Below, piece by piece: positions 41,592-50,561 of a stretch of 64,000 nt of DNA. Origin of the DNA: Pseudomonas sp. PSB18 (GTDB lineage: Bacteria; Pseudomonadota; Gammaproteobacteria; Pseudomonadales; Pseudomonadaceae); assembly GCF_014596565.1 (NCBI RefSeq), contig NZ_NOIN01000008.1, forward strand, positions 233,890 through 297,889, in the 5' to 3' direction. The notes beneath the pieces are model-generated. The model did not search any database. It saw nothing but the letters and a program-made list of their open reading frames with translations, and was not told where the DNA came from. Position numbers and translations under genes: made by a program. Every line of letters starts with the position of its first letter. Position 1 is the first letter of the stretch.

Positions 41592-43094
41592 ATGGCTATG
41601 GATTTGACCAGCCTGTTGTTGGGCCTGGCAGGCGCTGCGGTGCCGTTGCTCGCACTGGCCTGGCACCTGCAACGCCAGGCCGGTGCCGCGCAGACCGAAG
41701 TGGCGCTATTGGAAGAGCGCCTGGCCACCGCGCACATGGCCCATGATGGCCTGAATGCCCAGCTCGATGCCTGCCGAGACGAAATCAGCGACCTGAGCCA
41801 GGCCAACGGGGCCAAGCAAGCCGAACTTGCGGCGGCCTGTCGGGAGGTCGAACTGCTGCAGATCGAGCGTGATAACGCTCGGGATGCCGCCCATGCCTGG
41901 AACCTGGAACGTGCCAGCAAAGAGGCGGAACTGCGGCGGCTCGATGCCCAGGCGGCGTCGCTGCATGCCGAACTCCGTGAGCAGCAGGAAAACCATCAGC
42001 AACGCCTGGATGACCTGCAAGGTTCACGGGACGCGCTGCGGGCGCAGTTCGCCGAGCTGGCCGGAAAAATCTTCGATGAGCGCGAGCAACGCTTCGCTGA
42101 AACCAGCCAGCAGCGCCTGGGGCAGTTGCTCGATCCGTTGAAAGAGCGCATCCAGTCTTTTGAAAAACGTGTCGAAGAAAGCTATCAGGCCGAAGCCCGG
42201 GAACGTTTTTCCCTGGGCAAGGAGCTGGAGCGGTTGCAACAACTGAACCTGCGCCTGAGCGATGAGGCCACCAACCTCACTCGCGCGCTCAAGGGCCAGA
42301 AGACCCAGGGTAACTGGGGCGAGTTGATTCTCGAGCGGGTGCTTGAGCACGCCGGCCTGGAAAAGGGCCGTGAGTATCAGACCCAGGTCAGCCTCAAGGG
42401 GCCGGATGGCGAGCGGTTCCAGCCTGACGTGTTGATCTACCTGCCCGGCGACAAGCAGGTGGTGGTCGATTCCAAGGTCAGTCTCACCGCCTATCAGCAG
42501 TACGTGGCCGCTGAAGATGACGCCATCGGCCAGCTTGCCCTCAAGCAACACATCGTGTCGCTGCGGGCCCATGTCAAAGGCCTGGCCGGCAAGGACTACA
42601 AACGCCTGGACGGTTTGCACAGCCTGGATTTCGTCTTGCTGTTCGTGCCGATCGAAGCGGCGTTCTCCGCAGCCCTTCAAGCCGAGCCGAATCTGTTCCA
42701 GGAAGCCTTTGACCGCAACATCGTGATTGTCAGCCCGACCACGTTGCTGGCGACGTTGCGGGTGATCGACAGCTTGTGGAAGCAGGAGCGCCAGAGCCAG
42801 AACGCCCGGGAGATCGCCGAGCGGGCCGGGTGGCTGTACGACAAGTTTGTGCTGTTTATCCAGGACCTGGACGAAATCGGCAGTCGCCTGCAACAACTGG
42901 ACAAGGCCTACAATGCCGCACGCAACAAGCTGACAGAAGGGCGCGGCAACCTGGTCAGTCGCACCGAGCAACTCAAGCTGCTCGGTGCCCGGGCGAGCAA
43001 GCGGTTGCCGGGTGAGCTGCTTGAGCGGGCAATGACCGATGAGGATGGGCTGCCCGAGTTGTCGGAAGAAGCCGATGCCAAACCCGACGCTTGA
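41592..43094 (+). CDS. rmuC: DNA recombination protein RmuC
   Basis: RmuC limits inversions and other rearrangements between inverted repeats, and has a nuclease-like fold. The 500-residue protein starts with a membrane segment (LLLGLAGAAVPLLALAWHL), followed by a long Gln/Glu/Ala coiled coil (~20-220) and the RmuC domain with KTQGNWGELILERVLEHAGL, RFQPDVLIYLPGDKQVVVDSKVSL (the restriction-endonuclease-like D-x-K core) and SPTTLLATLRVIDSLW. The start is the ATG at 41592. Confidence 0.95.
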   Translation: MAMDLTSLLLGLAGAAVPLLALAWHLQRQAGAAQTEVALLEERLATAHMAHDGLNAQLDACRDEISDLSQANGAKQAELAAACREVELLQIERDNARDAAHAWNLERASKEAELRRLDAQAASLHAELREQQENHQQRLDDLQGSRDALRAQFAELAGKIFDEREQRFAETSQQRLGQLLDPLKERIQSFEKRVEESYQAEARERFSLGKELERLQQLNLRLSDEATNLTRALKGQKTQGNWGELILERVLEHAGLEKGREYQTQVSLKGPDGERFQPDVLIYLPGDKQVVVDSKVSLTAYQQYVAAEDDAIGQLALKQHIVSLRAHVKGLAGKDYKRLDGLHSLDFVLLFVPIEAAFSAALQAEPNLFQEAFDRNIVIVSPTTLLATLRVIDSLWKQERQSQNAREIAERAGWLYDKFVLFIQDLDEIGSRLQQLDKAYNAARNKLTEGRGNLVSRTEQLKLLGARASKRLPGELLERAMTDEDGLPELSEEADAKPDA

Positions 43095-43103
43095 TGCAGA
43101 TTC

Positions 43104-43237
43104 CTGTGGCGAGGGGATTTATCCCCGCTGGGTTGCGCAGCAACCCCAAAACCAGTCCCTGCGGTGCAACAGATGCACCGTACAAGCCGGTTTGCGACTG
43201 CTGCGCAGCCGAGCGGGGATAAATCCCCTCGCCACAG
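43104..43237. repeat. long composite REP-type hairpin, GGCGAGGGGAT family
   Basis: The outer arms CTGTGGCGAGGGGATTTATC and GATAAATCCCCTCGCCACAG face each other, but instead of the usual few bases they enclose ~100 bp with CCGCTGGGTTGCGCAGCAACC and GACTGCTGCGCAGCCGAGCGG inverted blocks. This fills the gap between rmuC and the kinase gene, which are convergent. Confidence 0.85.
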
Positions 43238-43270
43238 GGTTAAGGTGCCAGGCAGAAAGAAGATTTCTTC

Positions 43271-46200
43271 TTACAACGGCAAATGCCGACTCAACAACGC
43301 CCTCAACGCCGCCGGTTTCACCGGTTTTGCCAGGTAATCCAGCCCGGCGGCGTGTACCTGGGCTACCGTCTCGGGGCGGCCGTCGGCGCTGATCACGACC
43401 CCCGGCACCGGTTCACCCATGCGGGTGCGTAACCAGGCCATCAGTTCGGTGCCGGTCTCGCCGTCGTCCAGATGAAAGTCCACCAGGGCCAGTTGCGGGC
43501 GTCCGCCCTCGGCGAGCCAGCGCTCGCATTCTTCACGGTTGCGCGCTGTCCACACCTGGCAACCCCAGCGGGTCAGCAGGCTGTTCATGCCGATCAGGAT
43601 GCTGTCTTCATTATCGACACACAAAACCTGCGCGCCGCTGGGCAAATGTCCGTTGGGTTCGGCCACGACGCTGGGCGCGGCAAGTTGTGTATGGGCCAGT
43701 GGCACGCTGACGCTGAACACACTGCCGCGTCCCGGCCAGGAGCGCACGCGCAACGTGTGGCCGAGTACGCGGCACAGCCCGTCGGCAATGGCCAGGCCCA
43801 GGCCCAGGCCTTTTTCGGCACGGGTCTGATGGCTGTCCAGGCGTTTGAATTCTTCGAAAATCACCTGCTGCTTATCTTCGGCGATGCCCGGCCCGCGGTC
43901 CCAGACCTCCAGGCATAGCTCGCCGTTGCGCCGACGGACGCCCAGCAGGACCGGCCCCTTGGCATAGCGGAAGGCATTGGTGAGGAAGTTCTGCAGAATG
44001 CGCCGCAGCAGCTTGATGTCGCTGTCGACCCGCAGTCGCGAGCCTCGAACGCGGAACTTCAGGCCCTGTTCCCGCGCCAGCACCGTGAACTCGGCGCCGA
44101 GGGTATCGAACAGGTCATTGAGGGCGAAGGGTTTGCGGTCGGGGTTGATCTTGCCGTTTTCCAGGCGGGAAATGTCCAGCAGGTCGGTGATCAGGTCTTC
44201 GGCCGAGCGCAGTGAACTGTCCAGGTGCTGTACCAGTTGCCGGGCTTCGCCTGGCAAACCGTCGTGCTGATGGGACAACGCGGCGGAGAACAGCCGAGCG
44301 GCATTGAGGGGTTGCATCAGGTCGTGGCTGACCGCGGCCAGGAAGCGGGTCTTGGATTGGTAGGCTGCTTCGGCGGTGCTTTTGGCTTCGGTCAGGGCTT
44401 CGTTCAGTTGCGACAACTCCCGGGTGCGTTCAGCCACCCGTTGCTCCAGCCCTTCGTTGGCTTCGGTCAGGGCCTGTGCGGCTTCGCGGAAGGCGGTGAT
44501 GTCGGTGAAGCTCATGACGAAACCGCCGCCGGGCATCGGGTTGCCGATCAGCTCGATCACCCGGCCGTTCGGAAACAGCCGCTCGGACGTGTGGGCGCGA
44601 CCTTGGCGCATCCAGTGCAGGCGCCGGGCGACGTGGACTTCGGCTTCGCCCGGACCGCAGAGGCCGCGTTCGGCGTTGTAGCGGATGATGTCGGCAATGG
44701 GCCGGCCGACGCTGATCAGGCCGTCCGGGTAGTTGAACAGTTCCAGGTATCGACGGTTCCACGCCACCAACCGGAGGGACTGGTCGACCACGCTGATGCC
44801 CTGGGTGATGTTTTCGATGGCGCCTTGCAGCAGGGCGCGGTTGAACTGCAGCACTTCCGAGGTTTCGTCAGCGATCCGGACCACATCCTCCAGTTGCATC
44901 TCCCGACCTTCAATCGCGGCTTTTACTACGGCCCGCGTCGATGAGGCCCCGAGCACACCGGCCAGCAGGCGTTCGGTGTGGGCGATCCATTCGCTGTCGG
45001 CGTTCTGGTTAGGGTTGAAGCCTTTGCCCTGACGGTAGGCAAAGCGGAGGAAACTCTGGCGCGCCCGTTCCTCGCCGACGAAGCGTGCCGCCAGTTGCAG
45101 CAGGTCTTCGATGTGCACCGCCAGCATCGACCGGGCGCTGGGACGGGCGCTGATCTCCTGGCCGATGAAGCGTCCGGCCTGCCAGTGCTCGGACACACGG
45201 GTGCGGGACAGCACCGAGATCCAGGCAAACAGCGTGAAGTTACCGGCCAGGGACAGGACGACGCCCTGGGTCAGCGGGCTGATCGGCAGATGCAATGGGT
45301 TGCCGTGCAGCCAGGCCAAGGCCGGGAACGCGCTCAGAGACCAGCCCAGGCTGTGGGCAGCGATCGGCAGCACCAGGGTGTAGAACCAGAGGAAGATCCC
45401 CGCAGCGAGGCCGGCGAATACACCGCGACGGTTCGCCTGTTTCCAGTACAGCGCGCCGAGCATGGCGGGCGCCAATTGGGTGACCGCGGCGAAGGCGATC
45501 TGGCCGATGGTCGCCAGGCTCGCGGTGGAGCCCAGCAGTCGGTAGCTGACATAGGCCAGCAGCAGGATCACCACGATGCTCACCCGGCGCACCGAGAGCA
45601 TCCACTGTCGGAACACTTCGAACGGCCGCTCGGCGTTGTTGCGACGTAACAGCCAGGGCAGCAGCATGTCGTTGGACACCATGGTGGACAGGGCCACGCT
45701 TGCGACGATCACCATGCCGGTGGCCGCGGAGGCACCGCCAATGAACGCCAGTAACGCCAGCGCCGGATGGGCCTGCGCCAGCGGCAGGCTGATGACGAAC
45801 GAATCCGGCAGCACCGAGCTGGGTAACATCATTTGTCCGGCGAGGGCGATGGGCACCACGAACAGTGCGGCCAGGGCCAGGTAGGCGGGGAACACCCACT
45901 TGGCCAGGCGCAGGTCCTGGGGCTCGATGTTCTCCACCACCGTTACGTGAAACTGGCGCGGCAGGCAGATGATCGCCATCATCGCCACCCCGGTCTGCAC
46001 CACCATGGACGGCCAGTTGATGGTTTCCTTCCAGTACTGCTCCAGGCGCGGTGCGAGCATCGCCTGGTCGAACAGGTCGTCGAAGCCGTCGTAGAGACCG
46101 AACGTCACGAAGGCGCCGACCGCGAGGAAGGCGAACAGCTTGACCAGGGACTCGAAGGCAATGGCCAGCACCATGCCGCGGTGGTGTTCGGTGGCATCGA

Positions 46201-46741
46201 GGTTGCGGGTACCGAACACGATGGTGAACAAGGCCAGGATCAGCGAGACGATCAGCGCAGTGTCCTGGGCGCGGGTGCCCATGGCATCGGCGCCGGCGCC
46301 AATCAACAGGTTCACCCCGAGCACAATGCCCTTGAGCTGCAAGGCAATGTACGGCAGCACGCCCACCAGACAGATCAGGGCGACCACCACCGCCAGCGAC
46401 TGGGACTTGCCATAACGGGCGGCGATGAAGTCGGCGATGGAGGTAATGTTCTCCTGTTTACTGATCATCACCATTTTTTGCAGGACCCACGGCGCCAGCA
46501 CCAGCAGCAGGATCGGCCCGAGGTAGATCGGCAGGAACGACCAGAGCTGTTCGGCTGCCTGGCCCACCGCGCCGAAGAATGTCCAGCTGGTGCAATACAC
46601 CGCCAGCGACAGGCTGTAGACCCAGGCCCGCACCCGTGGCGGCAACGGCGTGCTGCGCCGGTCGCCGTAGAAGGCGATGGCGAACATGATGGCCATATAG
46701 GCCAGGGCAACGATGGCGATCAGCCCGCTGGACAACGACAT
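43271..46741 (-). CDS. SSS-transporter-fused hybrid histidine kinase, CrbS/MxtR type
   Basis: A 1156-residue sensor with an N-terminal sodium:solute symporter-like module of ~12 hydrophobic segments (1-~490), a PAS region (~610-720; AIENITQGISVVDQSLRLVAWN), a HisKA domain with phospho-His806 in AAVSHDLMQPLN, an HATPase domain (VWDRGPGIAED, GLGLGLAIADGL) and a C-terminal receiver domain with phospho-Asp1088 in ALVDFHLDDGETG. This layout and size match CrbS/MxtR, which controls acetate utilisation (acs) with a LuxR-type regulator encoded elsewhere. The start at 46741 gives the standard MSLSSGLIAIVAL N-terminus. Confidence 0.88.
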   Translation of the reverse strand: MSLSSGLIAIVALAYMAIMFAIAFYGDRRSTPLPPRVRAWVYSLSLAVYCTSWTFFGAVGQAAEQLWSFLPIYLGPILLLVLAPWVLQKMVMISKQENITSIADFIAARYGKSQSLAVVVALICLVGVLPYIALQLKGIVLGVNLLIGAGADAMGTRAQDTALIVSLILALFTIVFGTRNLDATEHHRGMVLAIAFESLVKLFAFLAVGAFVTFGLYDGFDDLFDQAMLAPRLEQYWKETINWPSMVVQTGVAMMAIICLPRQFHVTVVENIEPQDLRLAKWVFPAYLALAALFVVPIALAGQMMLPSSVLPDSFVISLPLAQAHPALALLAFIGGASAATGMVIVASVALSTMVSNDMLLPWLLRRNNAERPFEVFRQWMLSVRRVSIVVILLLAYVSYRLLGSTASLATIGQIAFAAVTQLAPAMLGALYWKQANRRGVFAGLAAGIFLWFYTLVLPIAAHSLGWSLSAFPALAWLHGNPLHLPISPLTQGVVLSLAGNFTLFAWISVLSRTRVSEHWQAGRFIGQEISARPSARSMLAVHIEDLLQLAARFVGEERARQSFLRFAYRQGKGFNPNQNADSEWIAHTERLLAGVLGASSTRAVVKAAIEGREMQLEDVVRIADETSEVLQFNRALLQGAIENITQGISVVDQSLRLVAWNRRYLELFNYPDGLISVGRPIADIIRYNAERGLCGPGEAEVHVARRLHWMRQGRAHTSERLFPNGRVIELIGNPMPGGGFVMSFTDITAFREAAQALTEANEGLEQRVAERTRELSQLNEALTEAKSTAEAAYQSKTRFLAAVSHDLMQPLNAARLFSAALSHQHDGLPGEARQLVQHLDSSLRSAEDLITDLLDISRLENGKINPDRKPFALNDLFDTLGAEFTVLAREQGLKFRVRGSRLRVDSDIKLLRRILQNFLTNAFRYAKGPVLLGVRRRNGELCLEVWDRGPGIAEDKQQVIFEEFKRLDSHQTRAEKGLGLGLAIADGLCRVLGHTLRVRSWPGRGSVFSVSVPLAHTQLAAPSVVAEPNGHLPSGAQVLCVDNEDSILIGMNSLLTRWGCQVWTARNREECERWLAEGGRPQLALVDFHLDDGETGTELMAWLRTRMGEPVPGVVISADGRPETVAQVHAAGLDYLAKPVKPAALRALLSRHLPL

Positions 46742-46879
46742 GGAAACTCCCGAACGAAGAACACCGGGGCTTGGGCCCGGCAAGACAGTCTCGCATGCCC
46801 GCTCGGGTTCGTCAGTGTCGACCAAGGTCGGGGCGTGGTGGGGTGTCGCACTCGGGTCATTCCGTGGATTTGCGGGCCT

Positions 46880-46975
46880 CATCGCGAGCAGGCTCGCTCC
46901 CACAAGGGATGTGCGACGGACACAAACTTCTCATCCACCTCTGAAAATGTGGGAGTGAGCCTGCTCGCGATGGCG
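46880..46975. repeat. REP pair (REPIN)
   Basis: Inverted arms CATCGCGAGCAGGCTCGCTC and GTGGGAGTGAGCCTGCTCGC with a ~45-bp spacer, in the gap between the TetR gene end and the kinase start. Confidence 0.9.
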
Positions 46976-46978
46976 GCT

Positions 46979-47518
46979 TTACTGCCCCAACGCGATATCG
47001 ATCAACCGATACAATTCCTCAACCTCCAGCGGCGCGCTGGCAAAGAGGATGCGAAACACCGTCGGCGCCACCATCACATTGATCAACCGCTCGATACCGG
47101 GATTCGGCTCATCGGGATAACGCTCCAGGATGACCTGCAACTGCGCACTGATGATCCCCACGCAATGCCCAGGTGTGGCGCAGGCCTGGATGTCGCGCAT
47201 CATGTTGCGACCGGGTTCGGAACTCATCTCGTCCAGGTATTGCTCGGCCCAGGCGCGCAGGTCGCCGCGCAGGCTGCCGGTGTTGGCCGGTTCGCTGTCG
47301 TGGCGCATGCGGGCGACGGCGACGTCGGCCAGCAGCGCCGGCAGGTCACCCCAGCGGCGGTAGATGGTGGACGGTGTCACGCCCGCGCGCGCGGCAATCT
47401 GCGGCACGGTCAGCGTGGCGCGGTCCTGTTCCTGGAGCAGGGCGCGGACGGCCGAATGGATCGACTCTTGTACCCGGGCGCTTCTGCCGCCGGGGCGTAA
47501 ACCTTCTTTAATAGCCAT
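46979..47518 (-). CDS. TetR-family transcriptional regulator
   Basis: The 179-residue protein has the N-terminal HTH of TetR regulators (RATLTVPQIAARAGVTPSTIYRRWGDLPALLADVA, ~35-70) and a ligand-binding C-terminal helical half. It is divergent from the adjacent MFS transporter, which it most likely represses. An inverted repeat in the shared intergenic region (GCAAAAGC..GCTTTTGC, ~47574-47598) is the best operator candidate. The effector is unknown. Confidence 0.9.
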   Translation of the reverse strand: MAIKEGLRPGGRSARVQESIHSAVRALLQEQDRATLTVPQIAARAGVTPSTIYRRWGDLPALLADVAVARMRHDSEPANTGSLRGDLRAWAEQYLDEMSSEPGRNMMRDIQACATPGHCVGIISAQLQVILERYPDEPNPGIERLINVMVAPTVFRILFASAPLEVEELYRLIDIALGQ

Positions 47519-47572
47519 GAATCGGACCTTAACACAAAGAATTTGCTTTAAGCACGCATCGGTAGCACACTC

Positions 47573-47599
47573 GGCAAAAGCAAAAAATTAGCTTTTGCT
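47573..47599. promoter_or_regulatory. candidate TetR operator between TetR and MFS genes
   Basis: The inverted repeat GCAAAAGC / GCTTTTGC with an AT-only 8-9 bp centre lies midway between the divergent starts at 47518 and 47634. This is the usual place for a TetR operator acting on both promoters. Confidence 0.5.
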
Positions 47600-47633
47600 G
47601 ATGTTTTGTGAACAGCTTCTGCGGAGTGTGCCC

Positions 47634-48827
47634 ATGTCCCGTCCAGCTTCGACCCGTGCCAGCCTGATCTTCCTGGCCATCACCTTGCTCGGTTTCCTCG
47701 CCGCCTCCAGCGCGCCGACGCCGTTGTATCACCTCTATCAGGAACACATGCAGTTTTCCCCGGCCATCCTCACGCTGATCTTCGGTGTGTACGCCTTCAG
47801 TCTGTTGGCGGCGTTGCTGACCGTGGGCTCGTTGTCGGATTACCTGGGACGCAAACCGGTGATCTTCGTGGCGCTGGTGCTCAACATGTTGGCGATGCTG
47901 CTGTTTATCAATGCCGACAGCATCGGCTGGCTCATCGGCGCCCGGTTGATTCAGGGTTTCGCCACGGGCATGGCCACCAGTGTACTGGGGGCCGCGCTGC
48001 TGGACTTCGATCGCCAGCAAGGCCCGCTGATCACCAGTGTCGCGCCCTTGCTGGGGATGGCGTGCGGGGCGTTGGGGTGTGGCTTGCTGGCGGAGTTCGC
48101 GCCGTTGCCCCTGCAACTGACCTATTGGCTGTTGCTGGGCCTGTTCCTGGTCCAGGCCATCTATCTTTGGCGCCTGAAAGAAAGTGTCAGCCCGCAATCC
48201 GGTGCCTGGCAGTCCCTGCGTCCAACCTTGCATGTGCCGCCGCAGGCGCGGCGGCCGCTGTGGCTGGTGTTGCCACTGAACCTGGCGGCCTGGGCGGTGG
48301 GTGGTTTCTATCTGTCGTTGGCGCCGTCCCTGGTGCGGGCAGCGACCGGATCGACCTCCAACCTGATCGGCGGCGCGTTGGTGGCAGCCCTGACGCTCAC
48401 CGGGGCCTTGTCGATTTACACGTTGCGCAACCAGGGCGCTGGGAAGATGTTGCGCCTTGCCGCCAGCTTGTTGATAACCGGTCTGGTGCTGGTGTTGATC
48501 GCCGCGCACACGGGTAGCCTGCCATTGTTCTTCGTCGGTACCCTGGTGACTGGCAGCGGTTTCGGCGCGGGTTTCCTGGGTGCACTGCGCAGCATCATGC
48601 CGTTGGCCTTGCCCCATGAACGGGCCGGTTTGATGTCGGCATTCTATGTGCTCAGTTACCTGGCGTTCAGCTTGCCGTCACTGCTGGCCGGGAACCTTAC
48701 GCGGGTGTTCGGGTTGATCCCGACAACCGATGGTTATGGGCTGGTGTTGATCCTGTTGGCGATCGCTGCGTTGTCGGGGCTGTTACGTCAGTCCGCCAAA
48801 CCGGCAAGCAGTGGTGTTCGACCTTGA
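47634..48827 (+). CDS. MFS transporter, drug-efflux type
   Basis: The 397-residue protein has ~12 hydrophobic segments, with the MFS motif A GSLSDYLGRKPVIF between TM2 and TM3 and the following GARLIQGFATGMATSVLGAA, typical of 12-TM efflux pumps. The substrate is unknown. Control by the divergent TetR protein is likely. The ATG at 47634 follows GCGGAG. Confidence 0.88.
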   Translation: MSRPASTRASLIFLAITLLGFLAASSAPTPLYHLYQEHMQFSPAILTLIFGVYAFSLLAALLTVGSLSDYLGRKPVIFVALVLNMLAMLLFINADSIGWLIGARLIQGFATGMATSVLGAALLDFDRQQGPLITSVAPLLGMACGALGCGLLAEFAPLPLQLTYWLLLGLFLVQAIYLWRLKESVSPQSGAWQSLRPTLHVPPQARRPLWLVLPLNLAAWAVGGFYLSLAPSLVRAATGSTSNLIGGALVAALTLTGALSIYTLRNQGAGKMLRLAASLLITGLVLVLIAAHTGSLPLFFVGTLVTGSGFGAGFLGALRSIMPLALPHERAGLMSAFYVLSYLAFSLPSLLAGNLTRVFGLIPTTDGYGLVLILLAIAALSGLLRQSAKPASSGVRP

Positions 48828-48896
48828 TACGTTGAATGCAAACGGTTGAGTTGGGTTAGCCTTGGCGTTTCGCCATTTATCTCGGGGTGATCTCCC

Positions 48897-49208
48897 TTGA
48901 AGATTATTCGCAGCAAGTCTTTCACCGGCGACCATGCCTGGGCCGCGTTGGACATCGCCAACATGAACGGCATTACCACACGCCTGCACTGGACCGATCA
49001 GCCGTATAAATGGCACGTCAATGCTGGTCAGGAGGTCTTCGTGGTGCTCGATGGACTCGTGCAGATGTGCTACCGGGAGGAGGGGGTCGAAAAGGACACC
49101 TTGTTGGGGGTTGGAGATATTTTCTACGCCTCGGTCGGAACCGAGCATGTTGCCAGGCCACAGGGACCGGCCAGAATCCTGGTGATCGAAAGCGAAGGCA
49201 GTGTCTGA
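48897..49208 (+). CDS. cupin-domain protein
   Basis: A 103-residue single cupin domain: the first motif region THRLHWTDQPYKWHVNAGQEVFVVLDGLVQM with HxxxxQE(V)F and the second motif GDIFYASVGTEHVARPQG. The His and Glu ligands fit a metal-binding cupin of unknown substrate. It starts at TTG (48897), eight bases after GGGGTGA; an internal ATG at 48963 would lose the N-terminal strand and is less likely. No partner enzyme is adjacent. Confidence 0.8.
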   Translation: MKIIRSKSFTGDHAWAALDIANMNGITTRLHWTDQPYKWHVNAGQEVFVVLDGLVQMCYREEGVEKDTLLGVGDIFYASVGTEHVARPQGPARILVIESEGSV

Positions 49209-49312
49209 TGTGTTATCTGCAAAGTAGATAACCTATACAGAAATTACCCGTTATATCGATATTCGATCCGGCTCTAAGATGACTCCACCTCAACCGGGGA
49301 CTGGAGTTCGTC

Positions 49313-50461
49313 ATGACATGCTGCCCTGCAACAAACCGTTTGCGCCCACTGAGCCACCTGCCCAGACCGTTGGAGGCCATTCGCCAATTCACGCCCAACT
49401 GGTTCGCCGTGACCATGGGGACCGGCGTACTCGCCCTGGCCTTGGCGCAATGGCCGGGCAATGTGCCTGGCCTGCATGTCGTGGGCGAAGGGTTGTGGTT
49501 GTTCAACGTCCTGCTGTTCGTGTTGTTCAGCGGTTTGTACGCCGCTCGTTGGCTGTTGTTCTTCGACGAGGCACGGCGGATTTTCGGCCATTCAACGGTC
49601 TCGATGTTTTTCGGCACCATTCCCATGGGGCTGGCGACCATCATCAACGGTTTCCTGGTGTTCGGCCTGCCGCGTTGGGGAGACGCCGTGGTGTCGCTGG
49701 CCGAAGCGTTGTGGTGGGTCGATGTGACGCTGTCCCTGGCCTGTGGCGTGTTGATCCCATTTCTGATGTTCACCCGGCAGGAACATCGGATCGACCAGAT
49801 GACCGCCGTGTGGTTGTTGCCGGTGGTGGCCGCCGAGGTCGCGGCCGCCAGCGGCGGGCTCTTGGCGCCGCATCTGGCAGACGCCCATTCGCAACTGGTC
49901 ATGCTGGTCACCAGCTACGTGCTCTGGGCATTTTCCCTGCCGGTGGCGTTCAGCATTCTGACGATCCTGCTGCTGCGCATGGCCTTGCACAAACTGCCCC
50001 ACGAAAACATGGCGGCGTCGAGCTGGCTGGCCCTGGGCCCCATCGGCACGGGGGCCTTGGGCATGTTGCTGTTGGGGGGCGATGCCCCGCTGATCTTTGC
50101 CGCCAACGGCTTGCCTGGGGTCGGTGAAATCGCCGCCGGGCTGGGGCTGGTGGCCGGCGTCACGCTATGGGGTTTTGGGTTCTGGTGGATGTTGATGGCG
50201 CTACTGATCACGGCGCGCTACTTGCGCAACGGCATCCCGTTCAACCTGGGCTGGTGGGGCTTTACCTTCCCCTTGGGCGTGTACGCATTGACGACGCTGA
50301 AACTGGCGAGCCTGTTGGGCCTGGGGTTCTTCACGCTGTTCGGTTGCCTGCTGGTGGCGATGCTGGTAGTGCTGTGGCTGATTGTCGGCTGGCGCACGCT
50401 GTCGGGTGCCTGGCACGGTGAGTTGTTCGTGTCGCCGTGCATTGCCGGACTGGCGAAATAA
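49313..50461 (+). CDS. TDT-family (TehA/Mae1/SLAC1) transporter
   Basis: The 382-residue inner-membrane protein has about ten hydrophobic segments and the conserved N-terminal FTPNWFAVTMGTGVLALAL of the tellurite-resistance/dicarboxylate transporter family. It should be an anion or C4-dicarboxylate/sulfite channel-like exporter; the substrate is not clear from the sequence. It stands alone with a possible upstream promoter in 49210-49312. Confidence 0.85.
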   Translation: MTCCPATNRLRPLSHLPRPLEAIRQFTPNWFAVTMGTGVLALALAQWPGNVPGLHVVGEGLWLFNVLLFVLFSGLYAARWLLFFDEARRIFGHSTVSMFFGTIPMGLATIINGFLVFGLPRWGDAVVSLAEALWWVDVTLSLACGVLIPFLMFTRQEHRIDQMTAVWLLPVVAAEVAAASGGLLAPHLADAHSQLVMLVTSYVLWAFSLPVAFSILTILLLRMALHKLPHENMAASSWLALGPIGTGALGMLLLGGDAPLIFAANGLPGVGEIAAGLGLVAGVTLWGFGFWWMLMALLITARYLRNGIPFNLGWWGFTFPLGVYALTTLKLASLLGLGFFTLFGCLLVAMLVVLWLIVGWRTLSGAWHGELFVSPCIAGLAK

Positions 50462-50561
50462 TTGCCCGGCGGCTCCCAAGCGACGTGTCGTAGGTTAATG
50501 TGTGGCCTGGATAAAAAAACGTTATTCCAATAAGCGTCCACGCCACTCAGGAACATGGAAG

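Noticed and set aside
45833..47500. 555-codon plus-strand ORF over the sensor kinase and TetR gene
   Set aside because: Antisense shadow crossing two genes and a REP; no domain or ribosome site.
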